This document shows positions 13,427 through 20,967 of a stretch of 21,305 nucleotides of DNA, piece by piece. The stretch is from an uncultured Porphyromonas sp. (GTDB lineage: Bacteria > Bacteroidota > Bacteroidia > Bacteroidales > Porphyromonadaceae): NCBI GenBank assembly GCA_946997275.1, contig CAMPUN010000001.1, positions 1 to 21,305 of the forward strand, given 5' to 3'. The number at the start of each line of letters is the position of its first letter. Within the stretch, counting starts at the first letter, position 1. Below the pieces are notes generated by a model that was not told the DNA's origin, did no database searches, and saw nothing but the letters and a program-made list of their open reading frames with translations. The position numbers were made by a program, and so were the translations under genes.

Positions 13427-13924
13427 CTACTTTCTAAATCCCTTCAGGAGCTGCTGTATAGCCTTGTCAGCGCTGTAGTCCTTCTTCTTGCGCTTCTGCT
13501 GGAGCTCCTCCGTGATCTCAGCCACGCTCTCCAGGTCGCGCACTTTATGGTTGAACGCAAAGATCAGCGACCGCATACGCTCAGGCGGTATCTTGTTAAA
13601 GCTATCGTAACCAGAGGCACGCACAGCCGTAGCCTTGATCGTCTCAATATTCTCCTCGTAGCCTGCCGTGCGCAAGTAGCGACCGATGCACGCTATCAAG
13701 CGCTTGCGCAGACGGTCTTGGTGCGCATTCAGGTTAGACGAGATCGTAGCGATCACATCGATCAGCTGATGCTGCGTCAAGTCGCGACTGCTCTCCACGC
13801 CGTAGCTAGAGAGGATAGCGTGTCGCTCAGACTCGCTCAGACCAGCTGAGGCTGCCACCGCATGGTACTTGCGGATCAAGTCCCGCTGTACCTTGTCCAT
13901 GATTGGGTTCTCTTTCATATTCAT
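13427..13924 (-). CDS. GemA/gp16-like early regulatory protein (DUF1018)
   Basis: A 165-aa helical protein of the gp16 / GemA (DUF1018) family of Mu-like phages. In Mu, GemA affects host gene expression and supercoiling. Family marks: an opening LIRKYHAVAASAGLSESERH, followed by an AILSSYGVESSRDLT segment. Then IGRYLRTAGYEEN, IKATAVRASGYDSFNKIPPE and LRSLIFAF-like residues (MRSLIFAFNHKV). The C-terminal 30 residues are very basic and charged (QQKRKKKDYSADKAIQ). ATG at 13924 or 13900 (MDKVQRD) could start it; the second sits closer to the conserved core. It follows the MuB gene by 23 nt, suggesting one early transcript. Confidence 0.8.
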   Translation of the reverse strand: MNMKENPIMDKVQRDLIRKYHAVAASAGLSESERHAILSSYGVESSRDLTQHQLIDVIATISSNLNAHQDRLRKRLIACIGRYLRTAGYEENIETIKATAVRASGYDSFNKIPPERMRSLIFAFNHKVRDLESVAEITEELQQKRKKKDYSADKAIQQLLKGFRK

Positions 13925-13947
13925 TATCTAGTTATAATAGTGATACC

Positions 13948-14805
13948 TTACTCATTCCTCATCAGCGTCGCCCACACCGCTCTACGCACCATGCGCAGGT
14001 CATAGTCGCTCTCCTTAGCGATCTGGCGGATCGTAGTGACATTCTCGATACCATTGCGTGAGCACACCAGAGCCACATCCTCATCATCGATAGAGTCCAG
14101 GCGAATGAAGTGACGACCCAGACGGCTGTAGATCTCCTCGTAGCCACGCTTACCCAGCGTCAGCCCACGCTGGATACGCTTCTCCAGGTAGCTCGTCGAC
14201 TGCAGCACCAGACCACACCGACCCTCCAGCAAGTTGTAGAGCGTAATGAAGAAGTACAGCACCGGGTCACTCAGCTTGTCAGCCTCGTCCAGCACGATCA
14301 GCGGGTGATCCTGCTTGCTCAGCGTAGAGACAGCCACATCCATCAGCTCCTCCACCGTACCACCCTGCGCACCGCAGCCCAGGCTCTTCACCAACTGCTG
14401 GATAAAGACCTTCTTGCGCCAAAACTCAGCACAAGCCAGGTGGTACACATTGCTATGCGTCTCAGCATACTGACGCACAGCCTCGCTCTTGCCCGTGCCA
14501 GCGCTACCCACGATACCCAGCGTCAAGCTATTGCGCTGTGCCTCCGCAAGGAGGAAGCCCATCTTGCGGTAAGCCTTCGTAGGCGCTATCTGCCAAGTGC
14601 GCTCCGTAGAGGCTCCAAGCTGATTAGCCAAGTTGCGCCACATGGGGTCTGCTATATCGTCCCACGTACCGCGCAGCATCTTGTTGATTGTCGCAGAGCT
14701 CACGCCATCCAGGCTGTTCGATGCCTTCTTTTGACTCCCTTTGAGCCGTACGTAACGCTCCAGGCGCTCCACCACAGCTCTCTTCTCATCTTCGTTCATA
14801 CTCAT
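13948..14805 (-). CDS. MuB-like AAA+ ATPase, transposition target selector
   Basis: A 285-aa MuB-type ATPase. MuB forms ATP-dependent filaments on target DNA, delivers targets to the MuA transpososome and provides target immunity. The N-terminal 65 residues form a helix-turn-helix domain (KKASNSLDGVSSATINKMLRG), as in MuB. The AAA+ core follows: Walker A GSAGTGKS at residues 100-107, Walker B LIVLDEAD at 169-176, then a sensor-like LVLQSTS strand near 200 and an RRAVWATL helix at the C terminus. Length compares with Mu (312 aa). It lies 69 nt downstream of the transposase on the same strand, with a heptamer block between them, which is the canonical A-B order. All key ATPase residues are present, so it looks functional. 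Confidence 0.92.
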   Translation of the reverse strand: MSMNEDEKRAVVERLERYVRLKGSQKKASNSLDGVSSATINKMLRGTWDDIADPMWRNLANQLGASTERTWQIAPTKAYRKMGFLLAEAQRNSLTLGIVGSAGTGKSEAVRQYAETHSNVYHLACAEFWRKKVFIQQLVKSLGCGAQGGTVEELMDVAVSTLSKQDHPLIVLDEADKLSDPVLYFFITLYNLLEGRCGLVLQSTSYLEKRIQRGLTLGKRGYEEIYSRLGRHFIRLDSIDDEDVALVCSRNGIENVTTIRQIAKESDYDLRMVRRAVWATLMRNE

Positions 14806-14828
14806 ATCTATTTAAGTGTTTGTATATA

Positions 14829-14873
14829 GTCCAAGGTCTAACCTCTAATTTCTAATCTCTAACCTCTAATCTC
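14829..14873 (+). repeat. Heptamer block between transposase and MuB genes
   Basis: Units GTCTAAC, CTCTAAT, TTCTAAT, CTCTAAC and CTCTAAT run up to the transposase stop codon, again with + strand polarity although both genes are on the - strand. Confidence 0.8.
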
Positions 14874-16883
14874 CTACTTCCAGAAAAGGTCATAGTCCAC
14901 CTCCTCAAAGTCCGCCTCTTCGCCAGAGCCCAGCTGACTATTGATCAAGCTGCGCTCATCCTTGTGCTGACCCTTACTATCCAGGAGCATCAGACGGTTC
15001 AGGATATTCTTACCCACCTCATTCTCCTCCAGAGCCACATGCACCAGCTCATGAGCCGACATGATACGCTCCTCCACAGACTCACGCTGAGCCTTGTTGT
15101 AAGCCTGCACACGAGCCAGCTCCTCACGGTCAGCTGCACTCTGCTCAGCCAGTGCCATAGGCTGCACATACTTCTCTTCCAACAGGTAGCGACGCGTGTC
15201 CTCCTCCGTAGTCACCAAGATATTGCTCAGGTCGTCAGGATCGTAGTAGACACTCCAGTCTGCGTCTGCATGCTCCCTAAAGGTCGGGTCAAACGTGTCG
15301 TAAGCACGGCGCACACCCAGCAACTGAGGACGCACACCGCAACCCTCCAGCTGGATAGTCCGAGACGTCGTCTCGCCATAAGCCAGCAGATAGTCCGCAC
15401 GCGTCATCGGCAGGCGGTACTTATCTGGGAGGCGAGTCAAGAGCTCCAGTAGCTCACCGCGCTTCTGAGCACGCTCCGCCTCTATAATCCCCATCAACTG
15501 CTGGCGACAGCCAGCTTCGTCGGGGAAGCAATGTCTCAAGGCATTTTTTGCCTCACTATTAGGCTGCTTATCCGGATCAGTCGTGATACCATAGCCAGCC
15601 CAGTTGTGCAGCATCTTGCAATACGTATTATTAAGGTAGCCGAAGTACCGCTCGATAGGCTTAGCCTTAGCATTGCGAGCAGCCGCAGGAGTGACCCACT
15701 GACCAGCCTTGCTGTACAGCTCGCTCATCTTCTTAATCGCGTAGCGGTCACTCTGTATCTGGCAAGCCCGTAGCATCTCACCCGTCAGCTCACGACTATG
15801 CAGCGCTGCATTGCGCAGTGCCGCCTTGATCAGCTCGGGCGTCTCGTGGTCGCCGATAGCATACCCCATAGGATAGTCGCACGACGTGTCTAGCACCACA
15901 ACCATCGTCAGGCGATTGTGATAAGTCACCACCGTGCCACTCTTGCGCTCCGTGCGCTTCTGATAGAGCAGCTCAGCAGTCCACCCATCCAGACTCCAGT
16001 GCAGGAAAGGTGCCGTAGGCTTAGACCGACGCACCTGCATAGACTTAGATGCCTTAAACTTCGTAGCACCCAGTCGCCCATAAGCCGTCTCCTGCGGGTG
16101 GCTCTTGCGCCAGTTGCGCACCGTCGAGGCAGTGATCGTATTCCAGCAGGGCGACTGACTCGCTGCTATACTATTATATAGAGAGGCGATACGCGTATCC
16201 TCTAGGTTATTGTACTGTGTCACCAAGACCAGCAGCACAGCATCCTGCTCCTCCGTCAACACCTTAGCCGCATTCTGATTGCGGTACAGCTTGTGGATCA
16301 TTGACCCAAAGCCCTCACGCTTGTACAGCGTGTACTTACGCTGCAAGCTACGAGCATTCTCGGGCAAGCTATTAGGATACCGCTCCTTAATCCGAGGTAT
16401 CGACTCAGCCATCTCCGCCCAAAACTCCGTCTTGCTCTTCTTCATCCCCTCGCCACACGTCAACTTCGCCAGCTGACGATCGATAGCATCCAGGATAGCG
16501 CAGTTGTTCGCATACTCACGCTGCTTAGCCACAGGCAAGTGCCTACCGCCCTTGCGCTCCTCCTTTGCGCCACCTGCGGAAGCCTCCTCCGTGGTCGGCT
16601 CGCCCAGCAGATAAGTCGCATAGTAATGCTCCGCAGCCGCATTAGGCTCGATAAGATCCATAAGTCCCTCACTCCTCTGACGCTCAGCCAAGTCCGGATA
16701 GCGACGATACACCTCACGCCGATACCGCACAGGCAAGCTCTCCACATCATACATAGCCTCTCGACCATTACCGCCCATCACCACACGACGCACCTTACCT
16801 CTATAGCAGAGTATCTTCAGACAAGAAGAACTCATTATGGAGGGGACGAGGTCGTTATAGTTGATCGCAGAGCAGGAGAGCAT
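14874..16883 (-). CDS. MuA-like DDE transposase
   Basis: A 669-aa transposase that would integrate and replicate the phage by transposition. The N-terminal part has a DNA-binding region (YRGKVRRVVMGGNGREAMYD, ESLPVRYRREVYRRYP). A helix-turn-helix-like stretch follows around residues 210-265 (ITASTVRNWRKSHP). The catalytic rve-type core has WSLDGW (D299), CQIQSDRY (D379) and KPIERYFGYLN (E411), a complete DDE triad. The C-terminal region has the Mu-transposase C-domain (GCGVRPQLLGVRRAYD, then WSVYYDPDDLSNILV). An acidic tail ends in DYDLFWK and may contact MuB, as in Mu. An alternative ATG at 16835 (MSSSCLKIL) lies closer to the conserved domain; the longer frame starts 12 nt after the upstream gene. 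Functional by its residues. Confidence 0.93.
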   Translation of the reverse strand: MLSCSAINYNDLVPSIMSSSCLKILCYRGKVRRVVMGGNGREAMYDVESLPVRYRREVYRRYPDLAERQRSEGLMDLIEPNAAAEHYYATYLLGEPTTEEASAGGAKEERKGGRHLPVAKQREYANNCAILDAIDRQLAKLTCGEGMKKSKTEFWAEMAESIPRIKERYPNSLPENARSLQRKYTLYKREGFGSMIHKLYRNQNAAKVLTEEQDAVLLVLVTQYNNLEDTRIASLYNSIAASQSPCWNTITASTVRNWRKSHPQETAYGRLGATKFKASKSMQVRRSKPTAPFLHWSLDGWTAELLYQKRTERKSGTVVTYHNRLTMVVVLDTSCDYPMGYAIGDHETPELIKAALRNAALHSRELTGEMLRACQIQSDRYAIKKMSELYSKAGQWVTPAAARNAKAKPIERYFGYLNNTYCKMLHNWAGYGITTDPDKQPNSEAKNALRHCFPDEAGCRQQLMGIIEAERAQKRGELLELLTRLPDKYRLPMTRADYLLAYGETTSRTIQLEGCGVRPQLLGVRRAYDTFDPTFREHADADWSVYYDPDDLSNILVTTEEDTRRYLLEEKYVQPMALAEQSAADREELARVQAYNKAQRESVEERIMSAHELVHVALEENEVGKNILNRLMLLDSKGQHKDERSLINSQLGSGEEADFEEVDYDLFWK

Positions 16884-16894
16884 ATCTGTATAGC

Positions 16895-17122
16895 CTACCG
16901 TTTAAGCGGTTCTACATTATACAAGAGTGTAGTGCTGTTATTAGCTCCATCGATAATCTTGCGAACCATCGACACGGATATATCATATTTCGCAGCCAAT
17001 CGAGTGTGCTTCTGATTCTCGCTAATCTGTACCTCCTCTACCACCATACGGCTGTAGTCTTCACAGATTGCGGTGTTGCGCTGATAGCGCTCTATGTCTC
17101 GTTGCGGTATTAAGAATTCCAT
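16895..17122 (-). CDS. Small HTH protein, first gene of the early operon (Ner-like position)
   Basis: A 75-aa protein with a helix-turn-helix near residues 40-60 (HTRLAAKYDISVSMVRKIID), preceded by a helix rich in Glu and Gln. Being the first early gene between the lytic promoter and the transposase, it takes the place of Mu Ner, a small DNA-binding protein that turns down early transcription. Sequence similarity to Ner itself is not evident, so the role comes from position and the HTH. The ATG at 17122 lies about 28 nt from the predicted start of transcription. It ends 12 nt before the transposase frame. Confidence 0.72.
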   Translation of the reverse strand: MEFLIPQRDIERYQRNTAICEDYSRMVVEEVQISENQKHTRLAAKYDISVSMVRKIIDGANNSTTLLYNVEPLKR

Positions 17123-17184
17123 TTTTCCATTACCTTTGTTGTGTACTTACAGTGCAAAGGTAAGCAAATCGAATAAATAAACAA
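17120..17184 (-). promoter_or_regulatory. Early (lytic) promoter and palindromic switch region
   Basis: On the - strand TTG (17184-17182), a 19-bp spacer and TACCTTTG (17162-17155) match the Bacteroidetes consensus exactly, 33 bp before the early ATG. On the + strand a mirror TACCTTTG lies at 17131-17138. The two form a perfect 9-bp inverted repeat, TTACCTTTG (17130-17138) and CAAAGGTAA (17155-17163). They point at each other, with predicted start sites only about 7 bp apart. The + box lacks a TTG at the right distance. The region separates the repressor from the early operon. Confidence 0.75.
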
Positions 17185-17211
17185 GCGTTTTGCGTGCTCG
17201 AAATATCCGAT

Positions 17212-17700
17212 ATGAGTAAAAACATGAGTAAGAGAGAGCGCTTAGAGGCTCTTATAGACCATTACAGCAATGGCAACAAGTCCGACTTTGCAAGGATGCT
17301 AGGGATAAAACCTCAGACGATCAATTCGTGGATGAGTCGAGACTCCTACGATATTGATCTGATTTACTCAATTTGCGAAAATCTGTCTGCAGATTGGCTA
17401 CTGACGGGTGAAGGAAAAATGCTGTTAGATGAAAGCATCAACAAAGTAACCCAGCACGTGACTGGGAACAACAATACATTTGCAGGTAGAGATCTAACCA
17501 CCTCAACCGCAGACCTACCTGAGCTGATTGCCTTGACCAATCAACATCAAACAACAATTTCAGAACTAATCTCCACAATCAGCAATCAGCAAACCACAAT
17601 CAGCAAGCAGCAGACGATGATCTCTGAGCTAGTCAACACTGTCAGCCGGCAGCAACAAGATATATCAATGCTACTAGGGCATAAATCAGATCAAAATTAG
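17212..17700 (+). CDS. CI-like phage repressor with coiled-coil C terminus
   Basis: A lysogeny repressor by position (divergent from the early operon) and sequence. The N-terminal 65 residues form a helix-turn-helix (NKSDFARMLGIKPQTINSWM), followed by the common Bacteroidetes repressor signature ADWLLTGEGKML. Next comes VTGNNNTFAGRDL, then about 55 residues of coiled coil (TTISELISTISNQQ, then TISKQQTMISELVNTV and RQQQDISMLL) with an internal near-repeat. No S24/LexA peptidase domain is present, so the RecA-triggered cleavage route of lambda CI is not available. The gene is AT-richer than the late genes. ATG at 17212 (MSKNMSK) is preferred over a GTG at 17194; a further ATG lies at 17224. Confidence 0.8.
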   Translation: MSKNMSKRERLEALIDHYSNGNKSDFARMLGIKPQTINSWMSRDSYDIDLIYSICENLSADWLLTGEGKMLLDESINKVTQHVTGNNNTFAGRDLTTSTADLPELIALTNQHQTTISELISTISNQQTTISKQQTMISELVNTVSRQQQDISMLLGHKSDQN

Positions 17701-18250
17701 ACAGCCAAGCTTCACTTCTCTTCAGTATGACATTTTGTCATTCTGAGATGCGAGCGCCATCTTACTTCAGCCGTCTCAGGGGCGTGATTTGTAACCCCAA
17801 CTGTAACCCCAACTGTAACCCCAACTCGTTTTTCGGCTCCATTATGTTTAGTTAAAACACCCCTCAAAACCCCGTAAATACCCCGTTTTGACCGCCATTT
17901 TACCGCCCGATTTACCGCTCCTAAACGCCACCGCAAAAGAATAGCCGACACCCCGCTAGCTCGCCACCACACGCAAAAAGAGGAGCCTTATTCGCTCCTC
18001 TTCACACGTAATTCATTTATCGATTTACCATCTTCTAACCGCCGCCCCTCATAATTCACCTCCGATTCACCTCAATTCGCACAAAATGTACTTTTCGTTT
18101 TGTCTCCGAAAAACTCTCATCTCTCCCCGCATCTCGCTCCAGCACTAGCAATCCCGCCTCTTCCTCCTCTCATCTTCCCTGTACTTTTTGTTTTCTCCCC
18201 CATAAATCAAATCACAAGTCCGAAGAGTTTTCCCATTCCTCGGTAGAGAC
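17701..18250. other. Gene-free phage end region with short repeats, probable phage-host junction
   Basis: No credible gene. It holds three perfect tandem 12-bp units GTAACCCCAACT (17791-17826). ATTCACCTC direct repeats lie near 18054-18075. A similar pair, TGTACTTTTCGTTTT (18089 on) and TGTACTTTTTGTTTT (18180 on), is also present. In Mu-like phages the end next to the repressor carries transposase binding sites, so the iterons are candidates. The exact phage end cannot be fixed because the other end lies outside the window. Confidence 0.55.
17975..18002 (-). terminator. Hairpin with T run on the - strand in the phage end region
   Basis: AAGAGGAGC (17978-17986) pairs with GCTCCTCTT (17994-18002) over 9 bp with a 7-nt loop. 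On the - strand it is followed by TTTTT (17979-17975). No - strand gene lies directly upstream, so it either insulates the phage from host transcription or ends an unseen short transcript. Confidence 0.6.
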
Positions 18251-18292
18251 TAAAAAAACAGCCACGGAGAGATTTACTATTTCCTCCGTGGC
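18251..18292 (-). terminator. Intrinsic terminator of the asparaginase-MBL operon
   Basis: GCCACGGAG (18261-18269) and CTCCGTGGC (18284-18292) form a perfect 9-bp stem. On the - strand it is followed by TGTTTTTTT. It lies 52 nt after the MBL stop, so host sequence extends at least to here. Confidence 0.85.
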
Positions 18293-18343
18293 ATTATATA
18301 GGCGACACGACAAGTCCAGTCAAAGGACCTCTAGACTAAACAC

Positions 18344-19153
18344 TTAAGTCTCTAGCAGATACATGGGGCTACAGTGATTGCGCTGCAAGGGGGTGACGTA
18401 GACATCCTTGCCGACACGGATCCCCTCAGCGAAGAGACGTATGTCAAAAGTCTTGCGCACCAGCTCCGGGTGGTTATTCTCCTTGCTCAGGTGGCAGAGG
18501 AAGACATTGCGCATCGTGGGGCGCCAGATACGACAGAGGAACTCCACCGACTCAGCATTGCTCAGATGCCCAAGCGGACCACTGATTCGCTTCTTGAGAA
18601 AAGGCGGGTACTTGCCGATCCGTAGCATCTCGATGTCGTAGTTCGACTCCAGCACTAGATGTTGCGCCATACTAGCGTAGCGCTCTATCGTAGGGGTCAG
18701 GTGACCTATGTCTGTCGCTAGCGTAAAGGAAAAGCCTTCCTCCGAAGAGATATGGTACCCCACATTGTCAGCACTATCGTGTGGTACGGAGAAAGGGGTC
18801 ACCACCAGTCCAATCAATTCAAAGGGCACCTCAGGCTCGATCGCATAGCGCTTATCGTGCTGGATGCGCTCCATACCTCTCATATGATCCAGTCCACACT
18901 GTACAGGCAGCGTCGCATAGACTGGTAGCTGATAGCGATTGGCCAGCTTACCCACAGTGCGCGCATGGTCCGCATGATTGTGCGTCAGGAGGATCGCCTG
19001 CACATCGTGCTCTATCGAGAGCGATGCTTGCTCTAGTCCAGCCTTGATATCATAGAGTGCTATACCCGCATCTATGAGGAGACCCTGCCCGTCATGCTCG
19101 AGATAGTAGCAGTTGCCCGTGCTACCACTCGCCAGGCTCATGAAGCGTATCAT
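18344..19153 (-). CDS. MBL-fold metallohydrolase, YycJ/WalJ-like
   Basis: A 269-aa metallo-beta-lactamase-fold hydrolase, a housekeeping protein of the YycJ/WalJ group (likely a nuclease or phosphodiesterase acting on nucleic acids). The opening IRFMSLASGSTGNCYYLEHD is typical for the group. Metal ligands are visible: THNHADH at residues 57-63 (HxHxDH), H125 in VPHDSADN, D148 in LATDIGHL and H196 in GPLGHLSN, with a further H221 near the end (FLCHLSKENN). All ligands are present, so it should be active with two metal ions. Its ATG overlaps the asparaginase stop codon by 3 nt (ATGA), showing translational coupling. Confidence 0.92.
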   Translation of the reverse strand: MIRFMSLASGSTGNCYYLEHDGQGLLIDAGIALYDIKAGLEQASLSIEHDVQAILLTHNHADHARTVGKLANRYQLPVYATLPVQCGLDHMRGMERIQHDKRYAIEPEVPFELIGLVVTPFSVPHDSADNVGYHISSEEGFSFTLATDIGHLTPTIERYASMAQHLVLESNYDIEMLRIGKYPPFLKKRISGPLGHLSNAESVEFLCRIWRPTMRNVFLCHLSKENNHPELVRKTFDIRLFAEGIRVGKDVYVTPLQRNHCSPMYLLET

Positions 19154-20238
19154 ATCGTCAGCTCGCCACGCAGAGAGACTTGCATCAGACGCGCCACCTC
19201 CTCTTGAGATAGATCCTGCGCTAGGAGGTACATGAGCTTCGTCGTGGCGCTCTCGGTAGTCATGTCGCCACCACCTATGACGCCCGTCTGGCTGAGCACA
19301 TTGCCCGTTTCATATCGTCCCATGACGACCGATCCTGAGTAGCACTGCGTCACATTGACGATCGTGATGCCACGAGCCACAGCCCCTTTGATAGCAGAGA
19401 GAAAAGCTTCGCTCGTTGGCGCATTGCCACTGCCGAAGGTTTCTAGCACCACCCCTCTAAGGTCTGGCATGCGGAGGATATGATCTAGGAGTGAGGCTGA
19501 TAGACCAGGAAATAGCTTGAGCACGACCACATGTCCATCGAAGGCTGGTCGCCACGCTTGCGACAGGGCAGGCTCCTCAAAGCCTATGACACTCGGACTA
19601 TACTTGATATCGATCCCAGCGAAGGCTAGGTGCGGATAGTTTGGCGAGGCAAACGCTTCAAAGTGCTCGGCACTATACTTGAGCGTGCGGTTGCCACGGT
19701 AGAGGTAGTCCTCAAAGTAAACGGCCACCTCGGGGATCATCGGCGAGCCGTCAGCACGTCTCGCCAAGGCTATCTCAAAGGCTGTGATGAGGTTCTCCTT
19801 ACCATCCGTCCGCAGTCGCCCTATGGGGAGCTGCGAACCGGTCAAGATGACAGGTTTGTCAAGCCCCTGTAGCATAAAGCTCAGCGCAGAGGCCGTGTAG
19901 GCCATCGTGTCGGTGCCATGGAGGATGACGAAGCCATCGTATGCCTCCATCTCCCGCTGTATCATCTCACCCAGCCAAACCCACAGGTCGGGCGTGATAG
20001 CCGAAGAGTCTATGGGCGGATCGCACTGCTCTATGTCGAAGGTGCAGTGGAGCTGATCCAGCTCAGGCACATGCTCCCGTAAGTAGTCAAACTGAAAGGC
20101 CTTGAGCGCACCCGTCTCTATATCTTGTACCATGCCGATGGTCCCGCCAGTGTAGATAACCTTCAGGTGGGGCAAAGCGGTGGTCGTATCTTGATCTGTA
20201 GTCATGGGGGAGGAATCTTCTGTAAAGCTATACCGCAC
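19150..20238 (-). CDS. ansA: Type I L-asparaginase
   Basis: Cytoplasmic L-asparaginase, which hydrolyses asparagine to aspartate and ammonia. The N-terminal catalytic loop VIYTGGTIGM (Thr33 counting from the longest start) and the second-site HGTDTMAYTASALSF (residues 107-121) are present, as are DSSAITPDLW and a C-terminal domain with VLETFGSGNAPT. There is no signal peptide, which fits type I rather than periplasmic type II. ATG at 20238 gives 362 aa; an ATG at 20205 (MTTDQDTTT) would drop 11 residues and may be the true start. A TATCTTTG -7 box lies at 20267-20260. The gene is followed with a 3-nt overlap by the MBL gene, forming a two-gene operon. Confidence 0.92.
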   Translation of the reverse strand: MRYSFTEDSSPMTTDQDTTTALPHLKVIYTGGTIGMVQDIETGALKAFQFDYLREHVPELDQLHCTFDIEQCDPPIDSSAITPDLWVWLGEMIQREMEAYDGFVILHGTDTMAYTASALSFMLQGLDKPVILTGSQLPIGRLRTDGKENLITAFEIALARRADGSPMIPEVAVYFEDYLYRGNRTLKYSAEHFEAFASPNYPHLAFAGIDIKYSPSVIGFEEPALSQAWRPAFDGHVVVLKLFPGLSASLLDHILRMPDLRGVVLETFGSGNAPTSEAFLSAIKGAVARGITIVNVTQCYSGSVVMGRYETGNVLSQTGVIGGGDMTTESATTKLMYLLAQDLSQEEVARLMQVSLRGELTI

Positions 20239-20259
20239 ACTCTTTTTTCTGTGCGCTTA

Positions 20260-20267
20260 CAAAGATA
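20260..20267 (-). promoter_or_regulatory. Bacteroidetes -7 box upstream of the asparaginase gene
   Basis: TATCTTTG on the - strand, 22 bp before the longer ATG and 55 bp before the shorter one. The -33 TTG is not evident at 19 bp. The spacing favours the shorter start. Confidence 0.55.
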
Positions 20268-20368
20268 CGGATATTTCCCTTTGCACTAGATCGGTGTGCG
20301 GAGGGTGCGTCTCAGCAAGGCTCGTACGCTCTCTTTTATAATGATCAATTACAATGGAGAGAGCAGGG

Positions 20369-20764
20369 CTACTCTTGAGATGTAGGATAGCCAGCATCCA
20401 ACCAGCCGAGGATCCCATCTTTGAGATTGACGATTTGGTAGCCTTCCTTTGCCAGTGCCTGAGCCGCCATCATGCTTCTCTTGCCCGACCGACAATAGAG
20501 GTGTATGGGCTGGCTTTTGTCAAATCTCTCTTTGACCATTTCGGTGAAGTGTGACTCGTGCACATCTATATTGATGGACTTCTCGAGATGCCCTTTGGCA
20601 AATTCATCTGCTGTGCGTACATCAAGCAGCTGTACGGTGGCGCTACTTACTTCCGCTTTGAAGGTGGCGGCATCTACCGATTTGATCTCCCTTGCTACAC
20701 GGCATGATCCTATTAGCATTGATAGTACTCCCATAATGATGCAGTAGTAAAGTGTTCGTGTCAT
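20369..20764 (-). CDS. Rhodanese-like lipoprotein
   Basis: A single-domain rhodanese (sulfurtransferase fold) with a lipoprotein signal. From the ATG at 20764 the protein begins with a short positive N terminus, a hydrophobic core and a lipobox-like SMLIGSC, predicting lipid attachment at the Cys and location at the cell envelope. The rhodanese domain follows: VQLLDVRTADEFAKGHLEKS, INIDV, and the active-site loop LYCRSGKRS with the catalytic Cys, then AAQALAKEGYQIVNLKDGILGW. The frame stays open to 20887, but the extra 41 residues would hide the signal peptide, so 20764 is chosen. Common in Bacteroidales; substrate unknown. Confidence 0.88.
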   Translation of the reverse strand: MTRTLYYCIIMGVLSMLIGSCRVAREIKSVDAATFKAEVSSATVQLLDVRTADEFAKGHLEKSINIDVHESHFTEMVKERFDKSQPIHLYCRSGKRSMMAAQALAKEGYQIVNLKDGILGWLDAGYPTSQE

Positions 20765-20891
20765 ATATAATGTATCGTTGTGGCTAAACTGCCTATTGAT
20801 ACTTACTATAACGGTTCGAACAGCAAAGTGTTGTCCTGGAGAGCGACTTCTATGTGATTTAATGCTAGACTGTAGTCTAAGGAGCAATTGA

Positions 20892-20926
20892 TGCGACCTC
20901 AGACTTTTTGTATATCCGAGGTCGCA
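20892..20926 (-). terminator. Hairpin downstream of the TonB-dependent receptor gene
   Basis: TGCGACCTC (20892-20900) pairs with GAGGTCGCA (20918-20926) over 9 bp around a 17-nt loop. A second, smaller GGAGG/CCTCC hairpin lies at 20943-20960. No clear T run follows on the - strand. Confidence 0.5.
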
Positions 20927-20967
20927 CCGCTAACTGCTACAAGGAGGACAGTTGGCCTCCCGAGTAA

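Noticed and set aside
14110..14829. 239-aa + strand reading frame opposite the MuB gene
   Set aside because: Shadow frame; the - strand protein has Walker A and B motifs.
17712..17972. 86-aa - strand frame in the phage end region
   Set aside because: Its VGVTVGVTVGVT part is only the 12-bp iteron translated; no other protein-like features.
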